The notes under the pieces were generated by a model. That model ran no database searches and had not been told where the DNA came from. It saw nothing but the letters and a program-made list of their open reading frames with translations. A DNA stretch of 64,000 nt from Solirubrobacterales bacterium (GTDB taxonomy: Bacteria; Actinomycetota; Thermoleophilia; Solirubrobacterales; Solirubrobacteraceae). Numbering within the stretch: position 1 is the first letter of the stretch; every line of letters begins with the position of its first letter. The position numbers and the translations under genes were made by a program. Positions 8,155 to 16,187 of the stretch are shown here, piece after piece. The DNA lies in assembly GCA_947474595.1 (NCBI GenBank), contig CANJIV010000001.1:372001-436000 (forward strand), given 5' to 3'.

Positions 8155-8222
8155 GCTGGCTGAAGTATGCCACGACCACTCTCCCTAAGGCCAGCAAACG
8201 CTCCAAGGCCTCCGCTGGGGCA

Positions 8223-8627
8223 CTATCCTTGGTCGAACGGAGGAGCTGATTCGGGGTCTGACTTTCTCCCTGAACGGTAGGTTCGCACGACCATCTGAAG
8301 GCCGAGCACGGCCGCTAAAGCGGCGAAGCTCAGCTCAAGCCCGCGCTGAGGGATCAAGTTGGCTAAGGCCACTCCCACAACCGCGCCGAAGATCGACAGC
8401 GAACCCAGCGTGAGGCCCTCTTTTAGACGCAGGTTGCCGTACCGGTTTTGACGCCAAGCGCCGACTAGGGCCACTGGAATGATCGCTAACAAAGCTGTCG
8501 CCTCAGCCCCCACCTGCGACGCCCCAGCGAAGATCACGAGCGCCGGGACCATAATCGCCCCGCCACCGACGCCGAGCATCCCGGCGAGTACACCGGCTAG
8601 CACACCGGCGAGTACTAGTCCGATCAC
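8223..8627 (-). CDS. TSUP (TauE/SafE) family permease, half-size protein B
   Basis: A 134-residue membrane protein with about four hydrophobic segments and the TSUP signature GMLGVGGGAIMVPALVIF near its N-terminus. TSUP proteins are usually about 250 residues with two such repeats and move sulfite, sulfoacetate or other organosulfur anions. Here one repeat is a separate gene, starting with a GTG that overlaps the stop of the other half (GTGA). The two products probably assemble as a heterodimer equal to one full carrier. The C-terminal 20 residues are polar and cytoplasmic-looking. Confidence 0.85.
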   Translation of the reverse strand: MIGLVLAGVLAGVLAGMLGVGGGAIMVPALVIFAGASQVGAEATALLAIIPVALVGAWRQNRYGNLRLKEGLTLGSLSIFGAVVGVALANLIPQRGLELSFAALAAVLGLQMVVRTYRSGRKSDPESAPPFDQG

Positions 8628-8986
8628 TTGGCCACTAGATAGATCGTTACCGCGAAGAGCAGACAGGCAAAGAGATATGAAATCACGTCGCCTCGCACCC
8701 GCTGCTGAAAGCGGGTTCCAACCAGCACGCCAGCCACCGCCGGAAGCCCGATCAGTGCGGCGTTGGCGAAGTCGACATTGCCGTATGCCGCCTGGGTGAT
8801 AGTCCCCGCCAATGCAATGACAACGATTGCCCCAAGCGATGTGCCCGCCGCCTCGTGCTCGCCGTAGCCAAGCAGGAGGATCATCACCGGAACCATGATC
8901 GTGCCGCCTCCTACACCGAACAGGCCGCTGAAGATGCCGCTCGCCGTACCTAATGCGATTAGTTGTAGCGACCGCTTGCCTAGCAT
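8624..8986 (-). CDS. TSUP (TauE/SafE) family permease, half-size protein A
   Basis: A 120-residue membrane protein carrying the paired TSUP motif GLFGVGGGTIMVPVMILLLG after a short N-terminus, then three further hydrophobic segments. It precedes and overlaps the second half-size TSUP gene by four bases, so the pair is translationally coupled. Both halves keep an intact GVGGG-IMVP motif and neither shows internal damage, so this is unlikely to be a recent frameshift of one long gene. Its start lies close to the divergent otsB promoter. The transported anion is unknown. Confidence 0.85.
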   Translation of the reverse strand: MLGKRSLQLIALGTASGIFSGLFGVGGGTIMVPVMILLLGYGEHEAAGTSLGAIVVIALAGTITQAAYGNVDFANAALIGLPAVAGVLVGTRFQQRVRGDVISYLFACLLFAVTIYLVAK

Positions 8987-8991
8987 CCGGT

Positions 8992-8997
8992 CATACT
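8992..8997 (+). promoter_or_regulatory. Putative -10 element of otsB
   Basis: CATACT, six bases before the GTG that begins otsB, with no Shine-Dalgarno. It supports a leaderless transcript and argues against the upstream in-frame ATG at 8953, which lies within the TSUP gene. Confidence 0.5.
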
Positions 8998-9003
8998 AAA
9001 GGC

Positions 9004-9816
9004 GTGTCCACGACTGTCTCTCTCGTGGAGTTGGTTGCCCCGTTGCGAGCCGACCCCGCTCACACCGCAATCCTGCTCGATGTCGACGGGACACTCGCTC
9101 CAATCATCACCGAAGCTGGCGACGTCGCCTTGGCTGATTCCACGCGCGACTACCTCCAAGCCGTTGCGAAAAAGTACCGCTTGGTCGCTTGTGTCAGCGG
9201 TCGGCGGGCGGCGGAGGCTAAGCGGATCGTCGCAATCGGCGAGCTGGCCTACATCGGCAACCATGGGATCGAGCGCCTTGATCGAGATTCCTGGGATCTC
9301 CAGCTCAGCGATGAGATAGGCCTCTGGGGCCAACGTGTCCAGGAGTTCACAGCAAGCCAACAGTCAAGAGATCTTGAGCGGCTTGGAGTCCGCTTTGAAG
9401 ACAAGGCCGTAATCACTGCCTTGCACTGGCGTGGAGCGGCAGATGAGGAGGCCGCGCAGGCGGCCGTGAGTGCTATCGCCGACAGCGCACAGGACGCTGG
9501 CTTGGCAACCCACTGGGGGCGCAAGGTGCTCGAGATACGCCCCCCGCTCAACTTTGACAAGGGCTCCGCAATAGAAGATCTCCTGCGCGATAGCGACGTC
9601 TATAACGCTCTCTACGCTGGCGACGATTCAACAGATCTAGACGCCTTCGCCGCGCTGACACGGATGGCCGACTCCGCCCAGCTCAGGACCGCCGTTCGCG
9701 TTGGCGTGCGATCCCAAGAGGGCCCAGCCTTGATCGCAGAGGCGTCGGACTTTTTCCTTCAAAGCCAACAAGAGATCGACCTCCTCTTGAGTGCGCTCAT
9801 CGGACGGGAAGAGTAG
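9004..9816 (+). CDS. otsB: Trehalose-6-phosphate phosphatase
   Basis: A 270-residue HAD-superfamily phosphatase that removes phosphate from trehalose-6-phosphate, completing trehalose synthesis. HAD motif I, with the nucleophile and acid aspartates, is LLDVDGTLAPI. Motif II is in VACVSGR, the lysine region is RPPLNFDKGSAI, and motif III/IV is YAGDDSTDLDAF. The GTG at 9004 is preferred because a -10-like CATACT sits six bases upstream. Its partner otsA is not adjacent but lies 53 kb away at the right end of this window. Trehalose acts as an osmo- and desiccation protectant. Confidence 0.93.
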   Translation: MSTTVSLVELVAPLRADPAHTAILLDVDGTLAPIITEAGDVALADSTRDYLQAVAKKYRLVACVSGRRAAEAKRIVAIGELAYIGNHGIERLDRDSWDLQLSDEIGLWGQRVQEFTASQQSRDLERLGVRFEDKAVITALHWRGAADEEAAQAAVSAIADSAQDAGLATHWGRKVLEIRPPLNFDKGSAIEDLLRDSDVYNALYAGDDSTDLDAFAALTRMADSAQLRTAVRVGVRSQEGPALIAEASDFFLQSQQEIDLLLSALIGREE

Positions 9817-9823
9817 GCCCCTC

Positions 9824-10378
9824 ATGCGGTATCCGGACTTCTTACGGATAGCAGTGCTCATCAGCGCCGGTAGCGCAACCGCCCTTGGCGCTGTATCGGT
9901 GGCAGGCGCCGAAGCACAAAGCGCTGCGACGCTTGGATTCTTCCTGATCGGCTGGTGGGTCCTCTGTGCGATCGGCGGATCGATACTTGGCCGACGGCCG
10001 GATACCTCGCCAGCAATCTCAAAGTTACTTGCCAGCGCACGGGCCTCAATGGTCTTGCCTGAGCTGCGCCCTGGTCGCATCCTTATAAACCGACTGTGGC
10101 CGCTGCTGCTAATGACGTTGGTAGCTGGAGCGCTTGCCTTCCTAGTTCCACAGGTCCCCGGAATCGCCGCTGGCTTCGCGATCATCTGGGCGCTCGCTTG
10201 GCGCCGTCAATCGCCAGCCGTGACGGCCGTTGAGGACCGCGACGGCGTGCGCTTCTACGTTGAGGCGACCTCTCCGATGGCGGCGATCAAGCTGACTCGA
10301 ACGCCTGGCTTCACAGCCACGATGCCGCCACAAAACCACAACGGGTCAACCGACAAAGCCGCAGGGCGCCCAGCGTGA
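9824..10378 (+). CDS. Membrane protein of unknown function, four predicted helices
   Basis: A 184-residue protein with two hydrophobic hairpins, about residues 7-28 with 37-55 and 88-106 with 110-124, followed by a polar C-terminal region of about 55 residues that is probably cytoplasmic. I recognise no family. The ATG at 9824 is eight bases after the otsB stop, so the gene is probably in the otsB operon and followed by the sugar transferase. Translation from the in-frame ATG at 9791 is less likely because it would begin inside otsB. Confidence 0.75.
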   Translation: MRYPDFLRIAVLISAGSATALGAVSVAGAEAQSAATLGFFLIGWWVLCAIGGSILGRRPDTSPAISKLLASARASMVLPELRPGRILINRLWPLLLMTLVAGALAFLVPQVPGIAAGFAIIWALAWRRQSPAVTAVEDRDGVRFYVEATSPMAAIKLTRTPGFTATMPPQNHNGSTDKAAGRPA

Positions 10379-10441
10379 GTGGGGGGCCGACAGCTGTCGC
10401 CGGGTGCGAGATGATTGCGATCATCTAAGTTGGGGCTCGCA

Positions 10442-11167
10442 ATGACCGGTAACTGCTGGCTGATCCTTCCGACTTACAACGAGGCCGCTAATCTCGAGGT
10501 GATCGTGCGTGCCAGCGCTGACGTGTTGTCAAAGGCGGCGCCAGAGCAGTTCAAGATCCTCGTGGTCGATGACAACTCTCCTGACGGCACGGGCGAGATC
10601 GCAGACCGACTGGCAGATGAGATCGCCGAAGTAGAGGTTCTCCACCGCCAAACCAAGGACGGGCTTGGCCCCGCCTACCTTGCTGGCTTCGCCACCGCGC
10701 TGCGTGGTGGCGCCGATTACATCTTGGAGATGGACAGTGATTTCTCTCATGACCCTGCCGATCTCGCTCGCCTTTTGGAGGCCGCGCGCGGTGGCGGCGA
10801 TCTTGTCATTGGGTCGCGCTACACATCGGGCGGCGCGGTCGCCGATTGGGGGTTAGCCCGCAGCGCCATCAGCCGCGGGGGCTGCCGCTACGCGAAGCTC
10901 GTATTAGGAGTTGACGTAGCCGACCTGACGGGAGGCTTCAAGTGCTTTAGGCGCTCGACATTAGAGGCGATAGACCTAGCTTCCGTGCGCTCTGCTGGCT
11001 ACGCCTTTCAAGTCGAGCTCACCTACCGCGTCGCTAAGCGAGGCCTACGGATTGTTGAAGTTCCGATCGTCTTCCGTGACCGTAGAGCGGGCACAAGCAA
11101 GATGTCTGCGTGGATTGCCGCAGAGGCGGTCTGGCGCGTCCCTCAGATGCGCCTGAGAGGCCGCTAG
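10442..11167 (+). CDS. Polyprenol-phosphate mannosyltransferase-like GT2 glycosyltransferase
   Basis: A 241-residue GT-A glycosyltransferase. Visible are the start LILPTYNEAANLEVIV, the nucleotide-binding DDNSPDGTGEIAD, the metal motif in LEMDSDFSHDP and the acceptor region DLTGGFKCFRR. These match dolichol/polyprenol-phosphate mannose synthase (Dpm1/Ppm1), which moves mannose from GDP-mannose to a lipid carrier for extracytoplasmic glycosylation. There is no C-terminal membrane domain, so it is a peripheral catalytic subunit. The ATG at 10442 fits the family N-terminus; a TTG at 10415 would extend it by nine residues. Confidence 0.88.
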   Translation: MTGNCWLILPTYNEAANLEVIVRASADVLSKAAPEQFKILVVDDNSPDGTGEIADRLADEIAEVEVLHRQTKDGLGPAYLAGFATALRGGADYILEMDSDFSHDPADLARLLEAARGGGDLVIGSRYTSGGAVADWGLARSAISRGGCRYAKLVLGVDVADLTGGFKCFRRSTLEAIDLASVRSAGYAFQVELTYRVAKRGLRIVEVPIVFRDRRAGTSKMSAWIAAEAVWRVPQMRLRGR

Positions 11168-11249
11168 AAGTACCTAGCGCGTTAAGCCGGGCGGACTCTG
11201 GGTTGCGTCCGTATGATCACCGTGTACGTGCATGCCTCTTGATCAGGCA

Positions 11250-11264
11250 CTATACTTTGTATAG
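11250..11264 (+). promoter_or_regulatory. Inverted repeat with embedded TATACT in the trxA leader
   Basis: CTATAC-TTT-GTATAG is a perfect six-base inverted repeat, and TATACT at 11251-11256 is a good -10 hexamer. The trxA start is 51 bases after the repeat. The symmetry over a promoter element suggests a repressor or activator site, but a short AT-rich palindrome can arise by chance. Confidence 0.4.
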
Positions 11265-11314
11265 CGACACTGTTGTTTTTCATCTGCGAACCCGGAACCT
11301 TTAAGGAGTACAAC

Positions 11315-11641
11315 ATGGCAGGCAGTCTTACTGAAGTGACTGACAGCAACTTCCAAGCCGAGGTCATCGAGTCCGACAAGCCCGTGCTAGTCGACTTCTG
11401 GGCGCCGTGGTGTGGTCCCTGCCGCGTCGTCGGCCCCGTTTTGGAGGAGATCGCTGGTGAACGCGACGACCTACGGATAGTCAAGCTCAATGTTGACGAG
11501 AACCAACAGACGGCGGCTACCTTCGAGGTGCTCTCGATCCCGACGATGATTCTCTTTAAGAATGGGTCCGTGGCCAAGAAGATCATCGGCGCGATGCCGA
11601 AGGCCAAGCTCACCGCAGAGCTTGAGCCAGAGCTGACCTAG
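11315..11641 (+). CDS. trxA: Thioredoxin
   Basis: A 108-residue canonical thioredoxin: the active site FWAPWCGPCR (C33 and C36), the buried Asp in LVDFW and the cis-proline in SIPTMILF are all present. It reduces protein disulfides with electrons from thioredoxin reductase. The start is fixed by AAGGAG at 11303-11308, six bases before the ATG; an in-frame start at 11273 would add an unlikely extension. Unlike many neighbours it has a real untranslated leader. It converges on ileS with only 24 bases between the stops. Confidence 0.96.
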   Translation: MAGSLTEVTDSNFQAEVIESDKPVLVDFWAPWCGPCRVVGPVLEEIAGERDDLRIVKLNVDENQQTAATFEVLSIPTMILFKNGSVAKKIIGAMPKAKLTAELEPELT

Positions 11642-11665
11642 AGCTCGCCGACGCTGACGCCTCGT

Positions 11666-14600
11666 TCAGGCGGGGGCCACTGCGGTGATCGTGATCCGCA
11701 GCTGCGCCCCATCGATCGTAGTTGACTCGACCACGCCAACGGTGCCTTGATCATCGTCAAAACTAATCGCGGTCGCCAACGTCTCGCCACTAACGTATGC
11801 CTCGTGCGTGCGAGCCGCATCGAGCAGACCGCCGTCGCCGGCTAGCCCGAGCGTAATCCTGTCCTCAACCGCGAGGCCAGCGTTCTTACGTGCAGATTGC
11901 ACGGCATGAACAATCTCGCGGGCCTGACCCTCGCAGCGAAGGTCGGCGTCCAGCGTCAGGTCAAGTGCCACGGCGTGAGAGCCCTCGCGCTCGACCTCAT
12001 AACCCTCTAGCGGCGCCATCGCGACAAGCAGGTCGTCGGACCCAATCGTGTGGTCTTGTCCATCGATCGTGATCCCAATCTCGCGGCCTTCACGTAGCGC
12101 AGCACCGACCTGGGCGGTGTCTAAGGCAGCCACTGCCGCGGCAACAGCCGGCATCTGATTGCCGAAGCGCGGTCCAAGCGAGCGGTAGTTGGGCTTGATT
12201 TCCAGAGATCCCAGCTCATCGGCGCCCGAGACGAACCGTAGGGCCTTGACGTTGAGTTCCTCGCGCACGATGTCGGCCATCCGCTCAATCGCTTCACGCT
12301 CTTTCCCGACAGCAACGATGACCGCCTCGCCGAGCGGCTGACGGACCTTAACCTTCGCCTGCCCGCGGGCCTTGAGTCCTAGTCGCACAGTTTCGCGCGC
12401 AATCGCCATCTCTACCTCTAAGACCTCGTCACGCACTCCGACCGTTGGGAAGTCGCAGAGGTGGACGCTCGCCTCACTCCCATCGAGGTTGTCGTAGATC
12501 TCATCGGTGATGAAGGGACAGAAGGGCGCGAGGAGCTGAGTGATCGTCACGAGGCAGTGGCGCAGGGTGGCGAAGGCGACAAGGTCGCCGTCCCAGAAAC
12601 GCCGACGCGAGCGGCGTACGTACCAGTTAGAGAGATCGTCGACCAGCTCAGCGATAGCGCGGCCGGCAAAGGTGGCGTCATAGGCGTCTAAGCGCTCTGC
12701 AACCACCTCTGTCGTCGCGTTCAGGCGCGAAATAATCCAGCGGTCGAGGTCGTCGGCTGGCTGCTGCTCTACTGGACCGGGGACCACCTCGCCGGCGTTG
12801 GCGTAGAGGACGTAGAAGGCGTAGGTGTTCCAAAGCTGAAGTAGGAACTGTCGCACCCCCTCACCAACCGCATCGACGGAGAAGCGGTAGCCATCCCAAG
12901 GCTGCTTGGAGGTGAAGTAGTACCAGCGAAAGGCATCTGCCCCGTGCTGGTCGATCACCTCCCACGGCGCCACAACATTGCCCTTGGTCTTCGACATCTT
13001 CTGGCCGGCCTCATCGACAATCAAGCCAAGGCAGACGACGTTCTTGTAAGACGACTCGCCTTGGACCAAAGTTGAAACCGCTAGCAGTGAGTAGAACCAG
13101 CCGCGCGTTTGGTCTAGCGCCTCGCAGATGAAATCGGCAGGAAAGCGTCGCTCAAAGACATCTTGATTCTCAAACGGAGCGTGATACTGAGCGAAAGGCA
13201 TCGCGCCTGAGTCAAACCAGACGTCGATGACCTCGGGAACACGTCGCATTTCGTTGCCCGACTGAGGATGGGCAAAGGTGATGTCGTCCACGTAGGGGCG
13301 GTGAGGATCTGTGACCGCGACGCCCGAAAGCTCTTCTAGCTCGGCGAAAGAGCCGATGCACATAACCTCACCTGCCTCGGAGCGCCAGACAGGCAGTGGC
13401 GTCCCCCAATAACGCTCGCGCGAAAGTGCCCAGTCAACGTTTCCCTCCAGCCACTTCCCAAAGCGTCCGTGCTTGATGTGCTCGGGATGCCAGTTGACGG
13501 TCTCGTTAGCGGCCATTAACTGGTCGCGGATCTTCGTAGTGGCGATGTACCAAGACGGCTTGGCGTAGTAGAGCAGTGGCGTTGAGCAGCGCCAACAGTG
13601 CGGGTAGGCATGCTCGTAATCTTGGGCGCGCCACAGGCGGCCGCTATCGCGCAGCGCCTTGACGAGGTCTTCGTCGACATCCTTGACGAAGCGCCCGGCG
13701 TACTCGCCGATCCGCTCGTCGTAAGTTCCGTCGAGCTTGACTGGATTGATAACCGCGAGTCCGTACTGGGCGCCGAGGCGGTAGTCGTCCTCACCGAAGG
13801 CGACCGCCGTGTGGACGAGCCCGCTGCCGTCCTCGGCGGTCACGAAGTCGCCAGCCAGCACGGTGTGACCACGGTCGCCGTACTCCTCGCCCGCTATGAA
13901 CGAGAACGGGGGGTCATATTTGGTGTCCTCGATCGCCGAGCCCAGAAAGCGATCAAGGATCCGTGCGCCTTCGCCGACGACCCGTTCGACGAGGGCCTCG
14001 GCGACGATCACAATCTCGTCGCCGTCGTCGCCCTTTATCTCTACCCGCGCATAAGTCAACTCAGGGTTAATCGCAACCGCAGCGTTAGAGACCAGTGTCC
14101 AAGGCGTCGTCGTCCAGATCAGCAGGGAGTCACCGTTTGAGATTGGCCCTACCGCGCTAACGACGGGGAAGCGCACGTAGACCGACTGATCGACGACGTC
14201 ACGGTAGCCCAGCGCCACCTCGTGGGAGGAGAGCGCCGTGCCACAGCGGGGGCAGTAGGGGACCACCTTGTGGCCCTCATAGAGCAAATCTTTGTCCCAA
14301 ATCTGGCGCAACGCCCACCAGACTGACTCGATGTACTCGCTGTCGAGCGTGCGATAGGCGTCCTCGAGATCGATCCAGAAGCCGATCCGCTCGGTCAGCC
14401 GATCCCACTCCTCCAAGAAGGTAAATACCGACTCGCGGCAGCGGGCGTTGAACTCGGCGATGCCGTAGCGCTCGATGTCATCCTTGGAGGTGATTCCGAG
14501 CTGCTTCTCGACCTCGATCTCCACGGGAAGGCCGTGGCAGTCCCATCCTCCCTTGCGTTCCACTGCAAAGCCCTGCATCGTTTTGTAACGAGGGAAGATG

Positions 14601-14806
14601 TCTTTGAAGGCCCGCGACAAGACGTGATGTGATCCGGGGCGGCCGTTGGCTGTCGGGGGGCCCTCGTAGAAGACAAACGGCGGCGAGCCTTCGCGGCGGG
14701 TTACCGAGGCACGGAAGACGTCGCGCTCGCGCCAGCGTTCGAGCACCGACTCTTCCATCGCTGGCAACGAAGGGCGGCTGTCGACTGGGCGGTGTGGGGC
14801 GGGCAT
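11666..14806 (-). CDS. ileS: Isoleucyl-tRNA synthetase
   Basis: A 1046-residue class I synthetase, the length of the long actinobacterial/archaeal-like IleRS type. The HIGH-type signature is present as GRPGSHHVLSRAFKD, the WDCHGLPVEIEVEKQLGI block follows, an editing domain occupies the middle, and KMSKTKGNVV closes the catalytic core. An anticodon-binding domain and a C-terminal extension follow. It charges tRNA-Ile with isoleucine. The ATG at 14804-14806 is used; a TTG immediately upstream is possible. TAGAAT lies nine bases before the ATG, leaving no room for a T-box leader. Confidence 0.96.
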   Translation of the reverse strand: MPAPHRPVDSRPSLPAMEESVLERWRERDVFRASVTRREGSPPFVFYEGPPTANGRPGSHHVLSRAFKDIFPRYKTMQGFAVERKGGWDCHGLPVEIEVEKQLGITSKDDIERYGIAEFNARCRESVFTFLEEWDRLTERIGFWIDLEDAYRTLDSEYIESVWWALRQIWDKDLLYEGHKVVPYCPRCGTALSSHEVALGYRDVVDQSVYVRFPVVSAVGPISNGDSLLIWTTTPWTLVSNAAVAINPELTYARVEIKGDDGDEIVIVAEALVERVVGEGARILDRFLGSAIEDTKYDPPFSFIAGEEYGDRGHTVLAGDFVTAEDGSGLVHTAVAFGEDDYRLGAQYGLAVINPVKLDGTYDERIGEYAGRFVKDVDEDLVKALRDSGRLWRAQDYEHAYPHCWRCSTPLLYYAKPSWYIATTKIRDQLMAANETVNWHPEHIKHGRFGKWLEGNVDWALSRERYWGTPLPVWRSEAGEVMCIGSFAELEELSGVAVTDPHRPYVDDITFAHPQSGNEMRRVPEVIDVWFDSGAMPFAQYHAPFENQDVFERRFPADFICEALDQTRGWFYSLLAVSTLVQGESSYKNVVCLGLIVDEAGQKMSKTKGNVVAPWEVIDQHGADAFRWYYFTSKQPWDGYRFSVDAVGEGVRQFLLQLWNTYAFYVLYANAGEVVPGPVEQQPADDLDRWIISRLNATTEVVAERLDAYDATFAGRAIAELVDDLSNWYVRRSRRRFWDGDLVAFATLRHCLVTITQLLAPFCPFITDEIYDNLDGSEASVHLCDFPTVGVRDEVLEVEMAIARETVRLGLKARGQAKVKVRQPLGEAVIVAVGKEREAIERMADIVREELNVKALRFVSGADELGSLEIKPNYRSLGPRFGNQMPAVAAAVAALDTAQVGAALREGREIGITIDGQDHTIGSDDLLVAMAPLEGYEVEREGSHAVALDLTLDADLRCEGQAREIVHAVQSARKNAGLAVEDRITLGLAGDGGLLDAARTHEAYVSGETLATAISFDDDQGTVGVVESTTIDGAQLRITITAVAPA

Positions 14807-14815
14807 CAAGTGATG

Positions 14816-14821
14816 ATTCTA
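14816..14821 (-). promoter_or_regulatory. Putative -10 element of ileS
   Basis: TAGAAT on the minus strand, six bases before an in-frame TTG and nine before the ATG of ileS. The mRNA would be leaderless or nearly so. Confidence 0.45.
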
Positions 14822-14888
14822 GGAGTCACGCGCCGATAGGTCATTCAGCCTCTGTCAGCTCAACCGTTTGGGGAGGTCCGCGCCGCGC

Positions 14889-14894
14889 TACGCT
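14889..14894 (+). promoter_or_regulatory. Putative -10 element before the ppk2 leader minigene
   Basis: TACGCT, seven bases before the ATG of a four-codon frame that ends at the ppk2 start. The same hexamer at the same spacing precedes infA. Confidence 0.4.
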
Positions 14895-14901
14895 ACGTTC
14901 C

Positions 14902-14916
14902 ATGAGGCCTAGATAA
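14902..14916 (+). CDS. Possible four-codon leader peptide (MRPR) coupled to the PPK2 gene
   Basis: ATG-AGG-CCT-AGA-TAA, whose stop shares one base with the ppk2 start (TAATG). A -10-like TACGCT is seven bases upstream, the spacing found at other leaderless starts here. If used, ribosomes would start at the mRNA end, terminate after four codons and reinitiate on ppk2. The rare AGG codon and two arginines could make it sensitive to charged tRNA-Arg. It is short enough to be chance. Confidence 0.25.
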   Translation: MRPR

Positions 14917-15701
14917 TGGGGCGACTAGATGAACTTGATCTATCGCTGAGCCTGACTCGAAAGCAAGAGGCCGCCCGCTTAACGGCCGCCCAGACCCGCC
15001 TGGTCGAGCTGCGCCTCTTCCTCGGCGGGATGTTTGGCGCCGAGCAGATCGGGCCCGGTGTAATGATCGTCTTTGAGGGCTGGGACGCTGGCGGCAAGGG
15101 AGGAGCGATCAAGCGCCTAGTGTCATATCTAGACCCCCGTCATGTGACGGTCGGACAGTTCGCTGCCCCGACACCGCGCGAGCGTCGCCACCACTTCCTC
15201 TGGCGCTTCAGCCGAGATATCCCCGGGATGGGTGGAATGTGCGTATTCGACCGCTCTTGGTATGGCCGAGTGCTCGTAGAGCGCGTTGAAGGCTTCGCGA
15301 CCAAGCAGGAGTGGGGCAGGGCATATGCGGAGATACGCGGCTTCGAGCAGATGCTTGCAGCCGAAGGCTTGATAATCATTAAGTTCTGGCTGCATATCTC
15401 AGATGGGGAGCAGCTCAAGCGATTTAAGGCGCGGGAGAAGGATCCGCTCAAGCGCTGGAAGCTGACGGATGAGGATTGGCGCAACCGCAAGAAGCGCCGC
15501 GCCTATGAGAAAGCCGTCGAAGCCATGATCGAGGAGACGAGCACCCAGTGGGCGCCTTGGACTCTGATCGAGGGCGACGACAAGCGCTACGCGAGGGTCA
15601 AGGTTGTCGAGCAGACAGTGGCCCAGATCGAGTCCGGGATGCGCGGCTTTGGCCTTGAGCCACCACCTCCGCTGCCAACGCCGGCCGAAAATAAGCGCTA
15701 A
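14916..15701 (+). CDS. Polyphosphate kinase 2 family protein
   Basis: A 261-residue PPK2 kinase with the Walker A segment FEGWDAGGKGGAIKRL, the Walker B/lid region VFDRSWYGRVLVERVEGF and the FWLHIS strand. The RRHHFLWRF and KRWKLTDEDW motifs are also typical of the family. PPK2 enzymes transfer phosphate between polyphosphate and nucleoside mono- or diphosphates; the class I, II or III preference cannot be assigned with certainty. The length suits the short single-domain classes. The start ATG overlaps the stop of a possible four-codon leader frame. Confidence 0.9.
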   Translation: MGRLDELDLSLSLTRKQEAARLTAAQTRLVELRLFLGGMFGAEQIGPGVMIVFEGWDAGGKGGAIKRLVSYLDPRHVTVGQFAAPTPRERRHHFLWRFSRDIPGMGGMCVFDRSWYGRVLVERVEGFATKQEWGRAYAEIRGFEQMLAAEGLIIIKFWLHISDGEQLKRFKAREKDPLKRWKLTDEDWRNRKKRRAYEKAVEAMIEETSTQWAPWTLIEGDDKRYARVKVVEQTVAQIESGMRGFGLEPPPPLPTPAENKR

Positions 15702-15720
15702 TAGACGGCTGAGATATAGC

Positions 15721-16176
15721 GTGAGGCTGCTTCAAACAACTCTGGTGATCGGACTGGTCGCGGTCGCGGTCGGCGGCTGCGGCCAGGACCGTAAGCAGCT
15801 TGCTGACGCGTGCACGGAAGGTCCAGAAACTATCCTCAGCGCACTGGCGACAGCCCCAGCAGATGTCGCCTTAGCCGACGGCACCTTGTTATCGCAGTGC
15901 GTCAGCGGAGCCTCTAATAACGCCCAGATACAAGAGGTTGGAATCGTCTTCACCGCAGCCGCCGACAAGTTAGCGAGAGAGGCCACCGGCTCGGATGCAG
16001 CAGCGCTCAGGCTCGGCTTTCTCATCGGAGCTGCGCGCAGCGGTGCATCTAAGGCCAACGGCGTCCAAACAGAACTGGTTCGACGGCTGGAGCAGACGGT
16101 TGGAGTGGACGGACCGGCGCCGGATCGGCTGGGCGCCTACAGCCGCGGCCTTCGGGCTGGCGTAGACCGCGGGTAA
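15721..16176 (+). CDS. Putative lipoprotein of unknown function
   Basis: A 151-residue exported protein. The N-terminal hydrophobic stretch ends in a lipobox, VAVGGC, with C20 the predicted lipidated residue after signal peptidase II cleavage. The mature part is alanine-rich and probably helical, with two further cysteines (in DACTEG and LSQCVSG) that could pair. No family is recognised. The GTG at 15721 gives a compact signal peptide; an in-frame start at 15604 would lie inside ppk2 and bury the signal. It sits 19 bases after ppk2. Confidence 0.75.
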   Translation: MRLLQTTLVIGLVAVAVGGCGQDRKQLADACTEGPETILSALATAPADVALADGTLLSQCVSGASNNAQIQEVGIVFTAAADKLAREATGSDAAALRLGFLIGAARSGASKANGVQTELVRRLEQTVGVDGPAPDRLGAYSRGLRAGVDRG

Positions 16177-16187
16177 GTAGCAGCGAC

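Noticed and set aside
8575-8615. Short direct repeat (ACCGGCGAGTAC-like) as a mobile-element or CRISPR trace
   Set aside because: It is a 12-base coding repeat for VLAG units in a transmembrane helix; there are no spacers or flanking features.
11642-11675. Stem CGCCT/AGGCG between trxA and ileS as a bidirectional terminator
   Set aside because: Only five pairs, no T-run on either side, and it overlaps the end of ileS.
14810-14915. T-box riboswitch upstream of ileS
   Set aside because: Actinobacterial ileS genes often have one, but the -10-like TAGAAT is only nine bases from the ATG, and the gap to ppk2 is about 100 bases with no T-box sequence.
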